Assembly: GCA_030407085.1 (NCBI GenBank)
Contig: CM059586.1
Span: forward strand, 88,595,501-88,659,500
DNA from: Trichopria drosophilae
Lineage: Eukaryota; Arthropoda; Insecta; Hymenoptera; Diapriidae
DNA: 64,000 bases
Direction: 5' to 3'
The notes beneath the pieces were generated by a model. That model searched no databases, was not told where the DNA came from, and saw nothing but the letters and a program-made list of their open reading frames with translations. Positions 10,604 to 20,986 of this stretch are shown piece after piece. A program made the translations under genes and the position numbers. Within the stretch, counting starts at the first letter, position 1, and every line of letters begins with the position of its first letter.

Positions 10604-11177
10604 GTTCACTCATTGAGCTACAGCGGCCGAAAGTGACGTGCGATGTCCGGTATCAGTAATATCCCTAGAATCCCTAGAATTGACAGTGACCTTTGGTACG
10701 TGTTAATTCCTGATTTTTCGATTGGCAGCACTGAGCAGTTTAGGGACTTCTTCCTAATTCCCACAGAAATTTGGAATCCAGAGACGTACAAAAAATTCTT
10801 ATGTAGCTGAAAATTTGTAATATATATTTTAAACTTTCGTTTTCAAAAAATGAACACAAAATTATGCACATATACAGTGATTTTGCGAATCGTTTTTGCA
10901 CATTTATATTAGTACAGTTATAAATAATCAGGGCAGCCAACATTGTGTTACTTATTACACAAATTATACGAGACAATAATAACTGTTCATAATTACTGTA
11001 ACGCGTGTCAGAATTACGTGTACTCATTTGTGCAAATAATGCTAGTCGTGAAATCTGTGATTTTTATATCCACGTCACCTTGTAAATTCTCCCACCAAAC
11101 CCACCTGAATCGGCATTTTGCTTTTTTTTGAGCTAGTCCAATAAGTAAAAATAAATTTTGAAATATTCAGAAAGAAT
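10604..11177. other. Upstream region of LMAN2-like gene, no gene seen
   Basis: The first 120 bp are slightly GC-richer and may hold promoter sequence. The rest is AT-rich without recognised exons. Confidence 0.4.
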
Positions 11178-11472
11178 GTTTTTGATACACGTGTCCGTAA
11201 AGTAGACACTTTTAGTCCGTAAAGTGTGATTTTACGGACTGATCTCCGCACTTTACGGACTAAAAACAGTCGGTAAAGTGCCTACTTTGCGAATAGTGTA
11301 TCAAAAAATAGTGAGGAGCGAACACTATTTTTTTGATACACTGTTCGCAAAAGTAGGCACTTTAACGACTGATTTTAGTCCGTAAAGTGCGGAGATCAGT
11401 CCGTAAAATCACACTTTACAGACTAAAAGGAGTCTGTAAAGTGTCTCCTTTACGGACACGTGTATCAAAAAG
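11178..11472. mobile_element. Near-perfect 290-bp palindromic element
   Basis: The ends read TTTTTGATACACGTGTCCGT and ACGGACACGTGTATCAAAAA. The arms repeat CCGTAAAGTG units in inverse order around a short centre near 11325 (GTGAGGAGCGAAC). It is a fold-back MITE or satellite-derived palindrome. Several internal TAGTCCGTAAAGTG units make each arm internally repetitive. A related fragment lies at about 12298-12420. Confidence 0.65.
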
Positions 11473-11764
11473 TACTATTCTTTAATGTTTTTTTTTTTTT
11501 TTTTTGAAATGAACAATTAATGTTAATAACACCAGTGTCCCACCTAAATGATATCAACTTCTCGTCGTTTATGAGTGGTTTGTCAACAATTTTGTTACGG
11601 TTTCTTGTTCTTGCCCTTCCTAAGACTTCAATAAATGTTATTAAAAAATAATAATGTTGCATAATTATGTAAAATAATTATGGATAATAAGAAATTATGT
11701 TCAAAAAAGTATAATTTTCAAAAGAAATGTATGCCAGGACGAACTAATAGCTATTATTATTTGA

Positions 11765-12015
11765 CGTTTGGTATACAAGGGTTTTTAGGGACGCTGAGTC
11801 CGAATCTAATATCATATTTACAAAATTCAAAATGGCGGATCCAATATGGCCGACGAAAATTCTGAGAAACGGTAATTTTGTCTTATATTGGATCCGCCAT
11901 TGTGAATTTCGTAAATCTGACACCGGAGTCACAATTATCGGCTCCAAAGCAACCCTGTATACCAAATTTAAGAGAAAAACCATCACTGGAAAAATTCGTG
12001 ACTGAAAGGGTTAAT
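11765..12015. mobile_element. piggyBac-type MITE fragment with inverted GGCGGATCC modules
   Basis: AATGGCGGATCCAATATGG (about 11831) is matched in inverse by ATATTGGATCCGCCATTGTG (about 11884). The flanks GTATACAAGGGTTTTTAGGG and CCCTGTATACCAAATTT are also inverted. The right end CGTGACTGAAAGGGTTAA is that of the element at 1813-2734. The left TTAA end is not seen, so the copy is probably truncated. Confidence 0.55.
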
Positions 12016-12686
12016 ATTGATATTTAACCCTTAGTTCCGACGGCTATTTTAAGGCCTTTTCCTCCCACTACCTGTGTCAAATATGTCCTGCCGTTTGAAA
12101 ATGCTTACATTTGTGCAATTTATAAAGTACAATTTAAATTTTCTCTGGGTCGAAAACAATCCATGCGTCTGGAGTAAGGGCTAATTAAATTTGTGATTGG
12201 TCAATGAAACGCGCTTAGATTCAAAGATTTTGTCGATATTTTATCTAGATTTATTAATTTATTAATGCAGGAACTCTTCGAAAATTTCAGGGACACAAGT
12301 CCGTAAAATTCTACTTTACGGACACGGATGAAGAAAACATTATTTTTTGTACAGTAGGCCGTAAAATTCAATTTTAAGGACTTAAAACCGTCCTTAAAAT
12401 TGAATTTTATTTCTATGGTACCCAAAAATAATGTGTGAAGACGCGCGTATGATTGACGTGTTCGTAATGGTCGCAAAAAACTCGTGCTCGTCTTCACTCG
12501 TGCACGATGATCAGCACTTGATGTGCGAAATCGCATTTTGCGCTCTAGTTGCATAAAATACTATAGAATTAAATTAAAATTGCAATATGTTTTTTGTCGT
12601 TACTTCGAATCATGAATATTTTTAAATAAATCAAGAAATGTTTATTTGAACAGTTTTTCGGTTCCATTAATTGATTTTTTTGTTTT
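12016..12686. repeat. Repeat-derived intergenic DNA
   Basis: A TTAACCCTTAG word at 12024 looks like another MITE end. Segments at 12298-12420 carry TCCGTAAAATT in both orientations, related to the palindrome at 11178. No gene is supported. Confidence 0.35.
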
Positions 12687-13535
12687 AGTTTGACACCGGT
12701 TTTGGTGCCGTTTATGTACCTTAACCATATAAAATATCTTTCAATCGTCTGATGATTAATTAATTTTTCTAAATGTATAGACTTCTGTCTATGAAGAGAA
12801 GGTTACACCGAAAAAATCAGCCCTATAAAAGACGCCTTTAAAAAATTTGAAAAAATTATTTCTGTAGTGATTTTTTACGTGGAATTCAGTGGTGATAGAA
12901 TAAAAAGTGTAAAAAAATTTTTTAGCTCAAAACAAACAAATAGAATTTTTAATATTCTATCCGTAATTATTTAAAAAATGTGTTTTGATATTCCCGAATT
13001 TTTTTTAATTTTTCCATTAATTTAGAAAAATGTAAAAGCATTTTTCCAAAAAAACATTTTTTTTTCTCGCTAAAATATTGGGGTCGAAAAAATTATTACT
13101 TGAGTCATTTTTAAAATGGAATTCACTGGTGCTAGTATAAAAGGTGTAAAAATACTTTTTCACCCTTAAAAAATTGTTTTGTTCCATAAAAAAATTTTTT
13201 TGTCGAAAAAAAATGAAATTTTTTAAAATCCATCCGTATTTATTTAGACAACTTGTTTTTATGTTCACCCTAATGTTTTTGAATTTTTAAATTAACTTAG
13301 AAAAATATAATAGCATTATTTCAAAAAAGCAAATTTTGTTGTAGCTAAAAATGGGTCAACAAAATTTTTTATACTTTTTATTTTCGCACCAGTACATTCC
13401 TCGTCAAAAATTACTAAAGAAATAATTTTTTCAAATGTTTTAAAGGTGTATTTCATAGAGCTGTGTTTGAGGGTGTACCCTCCCCTTAACTAAGGTTCAG
13501 GTCCATAACGGGCACCAAATCTGGTGACAAACGCG
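12687..13535. mobile_element. 0.85-kb fold-back element
   Basis: Outer arms contain TTTGACACCGGTTTTGGTGC on the left and GCACCAAATCTGGTGACAAA on the right. Inner arms at 12822-12895 and 13393-13463 also match in inverse around AAAATTATTTCT. The middle is AT-rich and has no intact frame of interest. Confidence 0.6.
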
Positions 13536-13691
13536 GACCAAAAAATTACTTAATGTAAAATACTATTATTAGTAATTATGAAGAAAAACTATACAATCTA
13601 TGAAATGTATGCTGGGGATAATATTATTCCAACTTTTGAATAATTCTAGTTATAAATTTTACAACTTTTCTTTATTAATAGATGAGGATAG

Positions 13692-13953
13692 TACAGAGTA
13701 AAAAAAAGTCTTAAAATTGTTACATATTCAATTAGCACCGCAGAAGGCTAAGTTCAGCCTAAAATTGTGCTAATTTTCTTAAATATATAGAATTCTCTAA
13801 CTTAGGTGGGACATCTCGAAAAATTTTTTTATGCATAAATCTCGACTAAAATTAAACTTTGCCGTCTGAAAGTAAGACTTTAAGCGCAATTTAAGCCTTT
13901 TACAGTGCTTAATTTGAGATGTAACAATGTTAAGACTTTTTTTTTCTGTGTAA
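13692..13953. mobile_element. MITE with inverted repeats ending in ACAGA
   Basis: The left end ACAGAGTAAAAAAAAGTCTT is matched by AAGACTTTTTTTTTCTGTGT at the right end, continuing through TTGTTACAT/ATGTAACAA. Length about 260 bp with TA next to each end, as for Tc1/mariner-type MITEs. Confidence 0.55.
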
Positions 13954-14179
13954 GTGCCACGGATACATCATTGTAAATGTGATTGAGCGTAATAGAAAAG
14001 TTTGGCTTGAGTTTCCGTGCATTTTACATTAGCTATCTGGTACTGATTTTATATATTTGTTTAATTAAGGTACTTCGGCGTGGGTTTTTCTGTAGTTTTC
14101 CTCATGACATTGTATACATTACTGTTGTGTACCTGGGTAAAGTCGACGGCAAGTGCACAGGGGTCTATCTTAGACTACA

Positions 14180-14420
14180 GTAGTCCTTTTCTTATTCTAA
14201 TTTCCCCAGCCAGGCAAGATGGCGACATTCATCTCTTATTCTAATTTTCTCCTCTCCTTCGCTACCCTCTCTTTCTCTTTCATGGCGCATGCGCAGAAGG
14301 TTAACTCGCCCCGTTGAAGTTTACATTTTTGAAATTCGGTTGCGACGCCAATGTCCTTGACGTGGAAGTACTGCTCACGGATAGAGGCAAAAAAGTGGCA
14401 GATGATCGTAATTTTTTACT
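14180..14420. promoter_or_regulatory. GC-richer patch with promoter-like motifs
   Basis: The patch contains CAAGATGGCGAC (a YY1-like motif) and GGCGCATGCGCAG, a good match to the NRF-1/ewg palindrome GCGCATGCGC. Such sites are common at animal core promoters. No coding exon follows on either strand, so this is either an orphan promoter, an upstream regulatory patch for the OBP cluster, or part of an unrecognised repeat. Confidence 0.3.
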
Positions 14421-14448
14421 TTTAAATTTGTGGCATTTTTCGATATTA

Positions 14449-14690
14449 CACTGAGAGAAATGTTTCTTTACGGTTAAGGTAAAAAGGCTTAACAGTTAAG
14501 CTAAGAGAATATACATTCTGAACCTAAGATAAAGTACTTTGTCCTGAAGTTTTTGTAATCCTGCCCTGCAAACACAAAAGTAACAGTTATGTAACAACTA
14601 TGTAACATTTATGTAACAATGTAACCATTACGTAAATATTACATAACTGTTATGTTCCGTGTTTGCTGGGTGGAATCGGTTACACTTGTT
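14449..14690. repeat. CACTGAGAGAAATG element fragment with a nested palindrome
   Basis: It starts TACACTGAGAGAAATGTTT like the element at 14877 and follows it for about 120 bp. It then breaks at CCCTGCAAACACAAAAGTAA. From there a short palindromic insert runs to GTGTTTGCTGGGTGG (about 14570-14672), with many GTAACA/TGTTAC words. Confidence 0.45.
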
Positions 14691-14876
14691 ATATTAATAG
14701 TTAACATAAGAAATTTAAATATTAACGATGAGATCATTACAGTGAATACTAGAATATTTTATGTAACACAAAGAGTATAATGTAGTTTGTTATCATTTCG
14801 TATAGGTTAGAAACTCTTTTCTGCCTTTGTTGCAAAAAGTTCGTATGCTTCGATGAGTGGAAGATTTGGCAATATA

Positions 14877-15632
14877 CACTGAGAGAAATGTTTGTTTACA
14901 GTTAATGTAATAGCTTCATAGCAAAGCTAACAGAATTTAGATTTAAGGTAAGTACTTTATCCTGAAGTTACCGTAATCTGACATTCGGTTAAATTTATTA
15001 TGTTAATAATTACTATAAGAATTTTAAATATTAGCCGAAACAGAGATAAACAAACATACACACGCGCAGTTACTCGATTCCCTGCGAATTTTTCGACGCA
15101 TTGTTGACATACGCAGTTCAAACGACAGAATTTAATGTAAACTTTATTAACAGTTAACGAACGCCCCTGTGCCTTCATTCTGTAACTCGTTATTACGAAT
15201 AACGTCGACGTTATGACAATTCCAACCAACCACGGTCCAGGATATTGTCGTTATCGACAGTAACGTTAACGTTATTGTTAATACCGACTTATAGAATACG
15301 GGCACTGTGCACCGTATTCTATAAGTCGGTATTAACAATAACGTTAACGTTACTGTCGATAACGACAATATCCTGGACCGTGGTTGGTTGGAATTGCCAT
15401 AACGTCGACGTTATTCGTAATACCGACTTACAGAATACGGGCACTGGACTGTTAAAATATATGAGTTAATATACAATAACATTACTGACATGTAGGAAAG
15501 TGCTAGTATTTTCATCTCAAAGGTACCTGTCGTTTTTAACTTTACAGTTAAACTTATAGTTTTACAGTTAACGCAAGAGACTTGAAATTAGCTTACATTA
15601 ACTGTTAGTAAAAAATTTCTCTCAGTGTAGAA
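14877..15632. mobile_element. TA-flanked MITE (CACTGAGAGAAAT ends) carrying an internal palindrome
   Basis: The left end TACACTGAGAGAAATGTTTG and the right end AAATTTCTCTCAGTGTA form terminal inverted repeats next to TA, as in Tc1/mariner-type MITEs. A second copy at 30187-30555 is about half the length and lacks the 15.16-15.44 kb palindrome, which identifies that block as a secondary insertion. No transposase is encoded. Confidence 0.6.
15160..15445. mobile_element. Near-perfect palindrome inserted in the MITE
   Basis: The two halves meet near 15303. The left half contains TATCGACAGTAACGTTAACG and the right half its inverse; both carry ATAACGTCGACGTTAT and end next to GGGCACTG-like words. 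The two strands encode almost the same meaningless peptide, as expected from the symmetry. It is absent from the related copy at 30187-30555. Confidence 0.7.
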
Positions 15633-16266
15633 AGATCGAGGTTTGGGCAATAAAAAACGTAAATTCAAACATTTTTTCACTGCGTTTTACTACTAAGAAA
15701 TACTGTCAAACTTAACGTTAAATTTATGTACATTTGGTCCTTAAAGAGTTAAGCCATGATTAGATGTAATTCAATATCAGCATTGACACGTGCATCGATT
15801 GCTTGATTATAAACTGTTTTTCAATATGTACACACTGGTAAAGACGTCATAAAATTTAATGTATGTTTATGGTTCTAGAAAATGAAAACAAAAACACTGG
15901 TGAATTTAAAAAATTTAATGCATTACGGTGTAAATACACAATTACTGAAAGCCTATTAGTCAGAGAATTATTATGAATTGGAAATGTTTTTGAACTTGGG
16001 GCTACGGAATCAGAAGATGTAATAGGCTACGATAGCTTAAACATTTTCGTGAAATTCTGGAGACTTTTAAGCACAAAAACAAAGTTAATAATAGCCCCAA
16101 ATCTTCATCCGTGATTAAGTTAGCACTACTGTATTATTACCGATAATGAACACTTTTCCTCGTCATGTGTTATTAAGAAGGATGCACTACTTGTACTACG
16201 TTAATTCCGTCAGTTCCAATCAGACTTCTACCGCTTCTTTATATTACCAAAAAGTGCATCTAAAAA
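15633..16266. other. OBP1 upstream region
   Basis: Intergenic, AT-rich. A TCAGT word at 16210 fits the arthropod initiator consensus, about 57 nt before the OBP1 ATG, but no well-placed TATA box was seen. Confidence 0.3.
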
Positions 16267-16311
16267 ATGGTTGACAAATATTTATTGGTCTTTTTTGGAT
16301 TCCTAATGTTT
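16267..16311 (+). CDS. OBP1 exon 1 (signal peptide)
   Basis: Fifteen codons from ATG to a GTGAGT donor, phase 0. The peptide is strongly hydrophobic (LLVFFGFLMF). No in-frame ATG precedes it closely. A first exon that holds little besides the signal sequence is usual in OBP genes and matches the paralogue. Confidence 0.8.
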
Positions 16312-19300
16312 GTGAGTAACGCTAGCCGTTGATATTTATGAAGAATAATGTGTAGATTAAATATAACATATATATTAGACAGATTAGAAATAAGTAATTT
16401 GGTTTTTATAATTGTATATCTGTTTACTGTTACATTGAAAGTAAATAGCTTAATTTATTTGAAAGTTTATAATGAGAAAATACTAAAACTTGAAAATAGG
16501 CATTAAAGTGCACCGTTAATGAAACATCTAAAGTAAAAGATTTTTGGAAATACATTAAAATAAAAATTTAGCACAGAATGTTTTTGTATTTTGAAGTTAT
16601 ATTTTGGCAAAAAATAGATGATAACATTTTTGAATAAAGAGGCCGAATTATTCGCTATCTCTCAGGGTCCTAAATCATCTTGCTGCAGTAATATTCATCT
16701 TTTCAGTACCTGTAAATAACAAGAAAATGAATAAGTTTATTAAACTCGAAAGTAATAAGTTTATTAAACTAGAAAGTATACTCACAGTAAAAAATTTAGT
16801 TTAAGAGAATGGCGACTTTTAAACAAATTTCGCACAAAAAATTATAGTTTGAGAAAATTACATTTTTGAGGTATAATTGCAACAAATTTGAAAAATATTG
16901 TTTCGAGAAAAATGCGTTTAAAGGTTAAATGGGATGGCTATAAATTTAAATTGAATCTTCAGATTGGTGAAAATAAAAAATTGTTTTATATATGAGCTTA
17001 AAATGTAAGTATGTTATAATGAAGGTACAGACCATTAAAATATAAAAAAGAAACATTTTTTTTATTTTACACTATAATGGTGTTTTGATTATTGTAATCT
17101 TATTCTAATTCTTCTAGAGTTTCGGAAATGGTGATCCTATAGGACAAATAATGGAGCATGCATGTGCGGCGCAACTAGGCATAAAAGAAGGTATTAACAT
17201 TATTTTACAAAAGTGTTTTACATACCGATGATAATTTAAATATATTATAATAAAAATATTTTATAACATATTCAAGAAATTAGTTTTTATTATATTGTTG
17301 AAGGCCAAAAGACTTCATGGCTTGTTCTTTACAAAAATGAAATGTCCAAAAATAATTTGATACAGATAGCTTTTATTAAAGGCTTAAATTTTCGTCTTGT
17401 TGCCTTGTTAAAAACTTTGCAAAATTGCTAATAATCGATGGATTTTAATGAATGAGGACTTATTCTGTATAGAAAAAGATTGTTTTAAGTCTATTTCAGA
17501 ATAAGAGTACTCAAAATGCCCCCTCCTAATGGCCTATTTGGCCTGGACTATTCAAAAGTTGTTCAAAAAATATTTCGACTGTGAAAGTTTCAACCCTCCA
17601 AACCATACGTAGGGCAGTCAAGTTCAAAAACATGTTTTTTTATATTATTTTCTTCCGGTGACTGTTTACAATACATTTATAGTCTTATAAAAAAATCATA
17701 GAGATACGGTGTTTGCCTACAAATAACCATAATTTTTTGCGAGACACATAACCTCAAATTGCGAACGATACCTACAAAAAACGGAAATGTTGAGGTTATG
17801 TAACGTTTTAATAAGTCATTTTACTAGTAAAAGTTCAAAACAGTATGTAAAAAATCGATTTTTCATTCGCTTCCTCAACCTTTATTGATAAATAAATATA
17901 ACACATTCAATTCATTACATTTTTATACATAATAAAGTATTGTAAAATATGCGCATTATTAATGTTTTGTAAAGCGCTCCAAAGCACATGAAACGGGCAT
18001 CGGTTTTTCGAAGAAACAGATCTACACTGGCTTTCAAAATACAATATAACCCAGTAAAATAGTGACATTTAGAAAGACCAGTTATTGGCATATACTGAGG
18101 TATATAGCAAACATATCTTTTAGCTAAAATTCGAGTGTGCCACTATTTTTGTCAAATACTAGTAGATGCATCATGAAGAGCGGTGAAAAATACGTAAAAA
18201 ATATATATTTCATATCTAGTTACTTTAAAACCACTGAGTAAAAACACTTATTTAAAACTTCGCAAGTTGTTTCGCAAAAAATTATGGTTATTTGTAAGCA
18301 AAATAAGATGATGTCAAGATTACAAGATCTTCATGAATTCATGTTCAGAGAACCCTACATTGAAAAAAATGTTCTTGGAAATTTTACCATCTCAGATGGT
18401 AATTTTGGGACAGACTTGTAGAATGGAAAAAATTGCATTTTTCCTCGTAAAAATTAGTAGATTTTATTGTAACTTTTACTGTCTGAATAGTAAAAATTCC
18501 AAGAACTGATCGTCATTTTGGTCAGAAAAAATGGCAACGTTTTACATTCTGCAAGTCTGTCCCAAAATTACCGTTTGAAATTGTAAAGTTTCCAAGAAAG
18601 TTTTTCTCCGTGTATAAAATTGGAACATATGACTTCTTTTAGAGCACATTTCGAAATCATTCTGAACTCTTTTTTATTTTGCTGTCTGGATAGGAAGTCA
18701 AGTGCTTTTTTCGCCCGATTTTGACTAGTATTGTACCATTTATACATTAATTAATCGCTAGTGACAAAATCGGCAGAAAGCGGGCAGTATATCGAGAATC
18801 CTGGCATTATGTCGGCTTTCTGTCAACTTTTGTTACTAGAGATGGCTACTAGCCTGTAAGAAAACAAACTTTTGACAACGATTTCAATTAATTTCTCGAT
18901 TTCAATCAATGTCAAGTGCATCCAATCGATCTAATTCCTTCTCTCAAACATTTATTATATATTTTTCTTTAATCGATATTAATTTTGAGTAAATATGCTT
19001 GTTAATTTTTAACCACATGTCCTTAGATCTTACAAATATAAAGTCATCCGATTTTTGCCCATATATTGGTCTATAATAACCTCAATTTGATATTCCCTAG
19101 TAATTATATTAGCCGTTCACGTTTACCGAAATATATTTAATTACGTTTTACAGATGATTGGACGAACGAACGCGTGAACGATACACAAATGATTTGCTTT
19201 GAAGAGTGTGTCATGAAAAAAATTGGGGCGGTAAGATAACTTCAAGTTTTTAAGTAAACCAATCTTTACGAAAAAATGTATGAGTAATTGTTTACAGTAA

Positions 19301-20556
19301 TAAATTAATAATCTCCATTTTTTATGAGAAACATGATTTGCATCAATATGGATTGTTTCATAGTTTGTTATTATTGTGAATCGATGTACACTTTGTTACA
19401 CCGTATTTTTTTTTCGAAAATTGAGTCTGCATTCTGTAAAAGTTATTACAGATTTATGATTAAATGTATTCATTCCTGGATGTTACTATTTGGATTAACA
19501 TAATAATCTTGTAAAAACTAATGTGAACAGAAACCTTGAAAATGTTATGAAATGATCCACAAATCGATTCAATTTTCTTTGCTTTAATTTTTTACTTTTG
19601 ACTTATATTCAATATACAAATTTCTTATTTTAGTAGTATTCATGGTTTTTAAGACACGATTTTCTGCACTTGAAGTTAATGAACGAAATGAAACGTGTTT
19701 TGCCCACATTTCAGTGGATGATAGACATTATTTCAGTTCTTTTCTTCAAATCAACTATTAATAAGAAAAAAAGCGCAATCAAAATCATTTTGGATTTAAT
19801 AGAATGAAATATGCAGATGTATTTTATGCAAAAAAAATCTGCAAGAATAACAGATATTTTTTCTTTTTTGTAGAATTCACATATATTTTTAAGTGTTTCG
19901 AAGCATTTTCAAGTAACATACATCATCATTATCGGAGGAAACAACCATAATTTAGAACAAAAAATCATACTCATAAAACTAGACATTTTTGAGAATATTA
20001 AACGTGATTTTACCGTCATTCTAATGTAAAATTATAGCAAAATGTACGGAATTTATGTTCTACAATTTTATAAAAAAAAAAAGTATATAATTTAATATAA
20101 CGCAAAATGTTTGTCAAGTTGTGCATTGATAGATAATCAACAAAAGTAACAATATAAATGTATATAACCTCCGTAGTTTTATAATTATTTAATTTCAGTT
20201 ATTCAAAATTGTTGAAATTCGTAGGTTGACAAAAATGGATTCCTTCTTGCGAAGAATTTAATTAATTACATATTGATGTTTGAAGCGAAGGTTGATATTG
20301 ATGAAAAATTATTTAAGACCGTAATTACAAAATGCGCCAGTATAGGTGAGCTATTTTTATGAAATCTTTTTTAATGAGTAATTAAAAATATCTCTTCTTA
20401 AATATGCCTTATTGTAATTTTAATGTTTCAGCTAATAGAGAAAAGCAGGAAGACTGTCAAAGAACGAGCGTATTGATATCGTGTATAAGCGAGTGGTACT
20501 TTGATTATGATGCGGATGCTGATGATGACGACGACGACGACGATGAAGATGATGAC

Positions 20557-20589
<33 letters not shown>

Positions 20590-20607
20590 AATGATGATGA
20601 TAAATAA
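16267..20607 (+). CDS. Classic odorant-binding protein with poly-Asp C-terminal tail (OBP1)
   Basis: Five exons join 16267-16311, 17118-17190, 19154-19230, 20225-20345 and 20432-20607; phases agree. The 163-residue product has a signal peptide (MVDKYLLVFFGFLMF) and the six OBP cysteines: C1 in EHACAAQ, C2-x3-C3 in ICFEEC, C4 in ITKCASI, C5-x8-C6 in CQRTSVLISC. C1-C2 spacing is 22 and C4-C5 spacing 11, as in classic OBPs (PBP/GOBP family), small secreted six-helix proteins that carry hydrophobic ligands in sensillar lymph or other fluids. After C6, where such proteins normally end within a few residues, the frame runs on as SEWYFDYDADAD and then a run of Asp with one Glu and one Asn, ending NDDDK. 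The tail is coded by a GAT/GAC repeat and is in frame with the cysteine-bearing part of the same exon. The neighbour 340 bp downstream is a paralogue with identical intron positions. Confidence 0.9.
17118..17190 (+). CDS. OBP1 exon 2 (C1)
   Basis: Seventy-three nt between a TTCTTCTAG acceptor and a GTATT donor. Encodes FGNGDPIGQIMEHACAAQLG with the first conserved cysteine. Ends in phase 1. Confidence 0.88.
17500..18300. mobile_element. Repeat shared with OBP2 intron 4
   Basis: CCCTCCTAATGGCCTATTTG and a nearby TTTTCTTCCGGTGAC match, with changes, CCCTCTTAAATCGCCTATTT and TTTTCTTCCGACGAG at 25560-25700. GCAAAAAATTATGGTTATTTG near 18276 matches the inverted end near 26860. It is a non-coding element about 0.8 kb long; boundaries are approximate. 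Confidence 0.45.
18355..18613. mobile_element. MITE with TTCTTGGAAA terminal repeats, nested in another element
   Basis: The ends are CATTGAAAAAAATGTTCTTG and the inverse of CCAAGAAAGTTTTTCTCCGTG, with TA on each side (CCCTA and GTGTATA). Subterminal TACCATCTCAGATGGTAATT is itself palindromic. A related copy lies at 60205-60436. The sequences on either side together match the element at 46295-46508, so this insertion split a copy of it. Confidence 0.55.
18615..18692. mobile_element. Right half of a CCCAGACAGC-type element
   Basis: TAGAGCACATTTCGAAATCA through GCTGTCTGG matches the right arm of the element at 46295-46508. The left part of this copy (about 18299-18354, ending ATGTTCAGAGAACCC) lies on the other side of the MITE. 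Confidence 0.55.
19154..19230 (+). CDS. OBP1 exon 3 (C2, C3)
   Basis: Seventy-seven nt between TTTTACAG and GTAAGA. Encodes DDWTNERVNDTQ and ICFEECVMKKIGA, the diagnostic C-x3-C pair. Phase 1 in, phase 0 out. Confidence 0.92.
20225..20345 (+). CDS. OBP1 exon 4 (C4)
   Basis: The 121-nt exon follows TTCGTAG and ends before GTGAGC. Encodes VDKNGFLLAKNLINYILM and FKTVITKCASI with the fourth cysteine. Ends in phase 1. The next intron is only 86 bp. Confidence 0.92.
20432..20607 (+). CDS. OBP1 exon 5 (C5, C6 and poly-Asp tail)
   Basis: The exon follows TGTTTCAG. It encodes ANREKQEDCQRTSVLISC, where C5-x8-C6 is canonical, then ISEWYFDYDADA and 25 Asp, one Glu and one Asn over 27 positions before a final Lys. 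The stop TAA is at 20605. The homologous OBP2 exon stops four residues after C6 (CMEGWL). Confidence 0.9.
20511..20604 (+). repeat. GAT/GAC trinucleotide repeat inside the coding exon
   Basis: Triplets are almost all GAT or GAC, with GCG, GCT, GAA and AAT interruptions. The longest uninterrupted GAT run is eleven triplets (20557-20589). Such a run is expected to vary in length between individuals. Confidence 0.9.
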
Positions 20608-20794
20608 ATACAAATGTAAATATACAATAATGAAACAAAATATTTCATTATTATTTGAGATAAACTTTTATATTTCCCTGGATCTAAGTTCGATACTAAA
20701 AGTATATGATTCAACGTGTTTCAAAATATTGTATAAATACTTAAAATAACTGCAATGAATCGTTGAAATTCACCTGCGTAATTTCCGCTTGTAT

Positions 20795-20800
20795 AATAAA
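20795..20800 (+). terminator. Candidate OBP1 poly(A) signal
   Basis: AATAAA lies about 190 nt after the stop. Another AATAAA overlaps the stop codon itself (20603). Both are in AT-rich DNA and either could be chance. Confidence 0.3.
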
Positions 20801-20947
20801 ATAATGAACAATTTCGTAATTGAGCATTTCCTTTGTATTGTTTTAACTAAAGCTAAGCAATATTATGTACGATTTGCACTCTGCAGTTGAACGAATGAAC
20901 ACAATTACGGCAGTTTGACAAAATACGTTTTACAGAATTTCTGAATA

Positions 20948-20986
20948 ATGAAGAATCTGTTTGTCTTTTTACTTTGTTCATTAACG
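20948..20986 (+). CDS. OBP2 exon 1 (signal peptide)
   Basis: Thirteen codons from ATG to a GTAAGA donor, phase 0; hydrophobic core LFVFLLCSL. Position and phase match OBP1 exon 1. Confidence 0.8.

Larger units (their letters stand above)
17191..19153 (+). other. OBP1 intron 2 with nested repeats
   Basis: This 1.96-kb intron holds a repeat related to the one in OBP2 intron 4 (about 17500-18300). It also holds a MITE (18355-18613) inserted in a second repeat whose right end is at about 18691. The rest (18695-19150) shows nothing recognisable. Confidence 0.7.

Noticed and set aside
12201..12554. 117-codon minus-strand frame
   Set aside because: It crosses a palindromic repeat (12298-12420) and shows no family motif; a chance frame in repeat DNA.
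15147..15469. Two nearly identical frames on opposite strands
   Set aside because: They arise from the symmetry of the palindrome at 15160-15445.
20428..20714. Minus-strand frames rich in Ile, His or Ser opposite the OBP1 tail
   Set aside because: They are the complement of the GAT/GAC repeat in three frames and have no other support.
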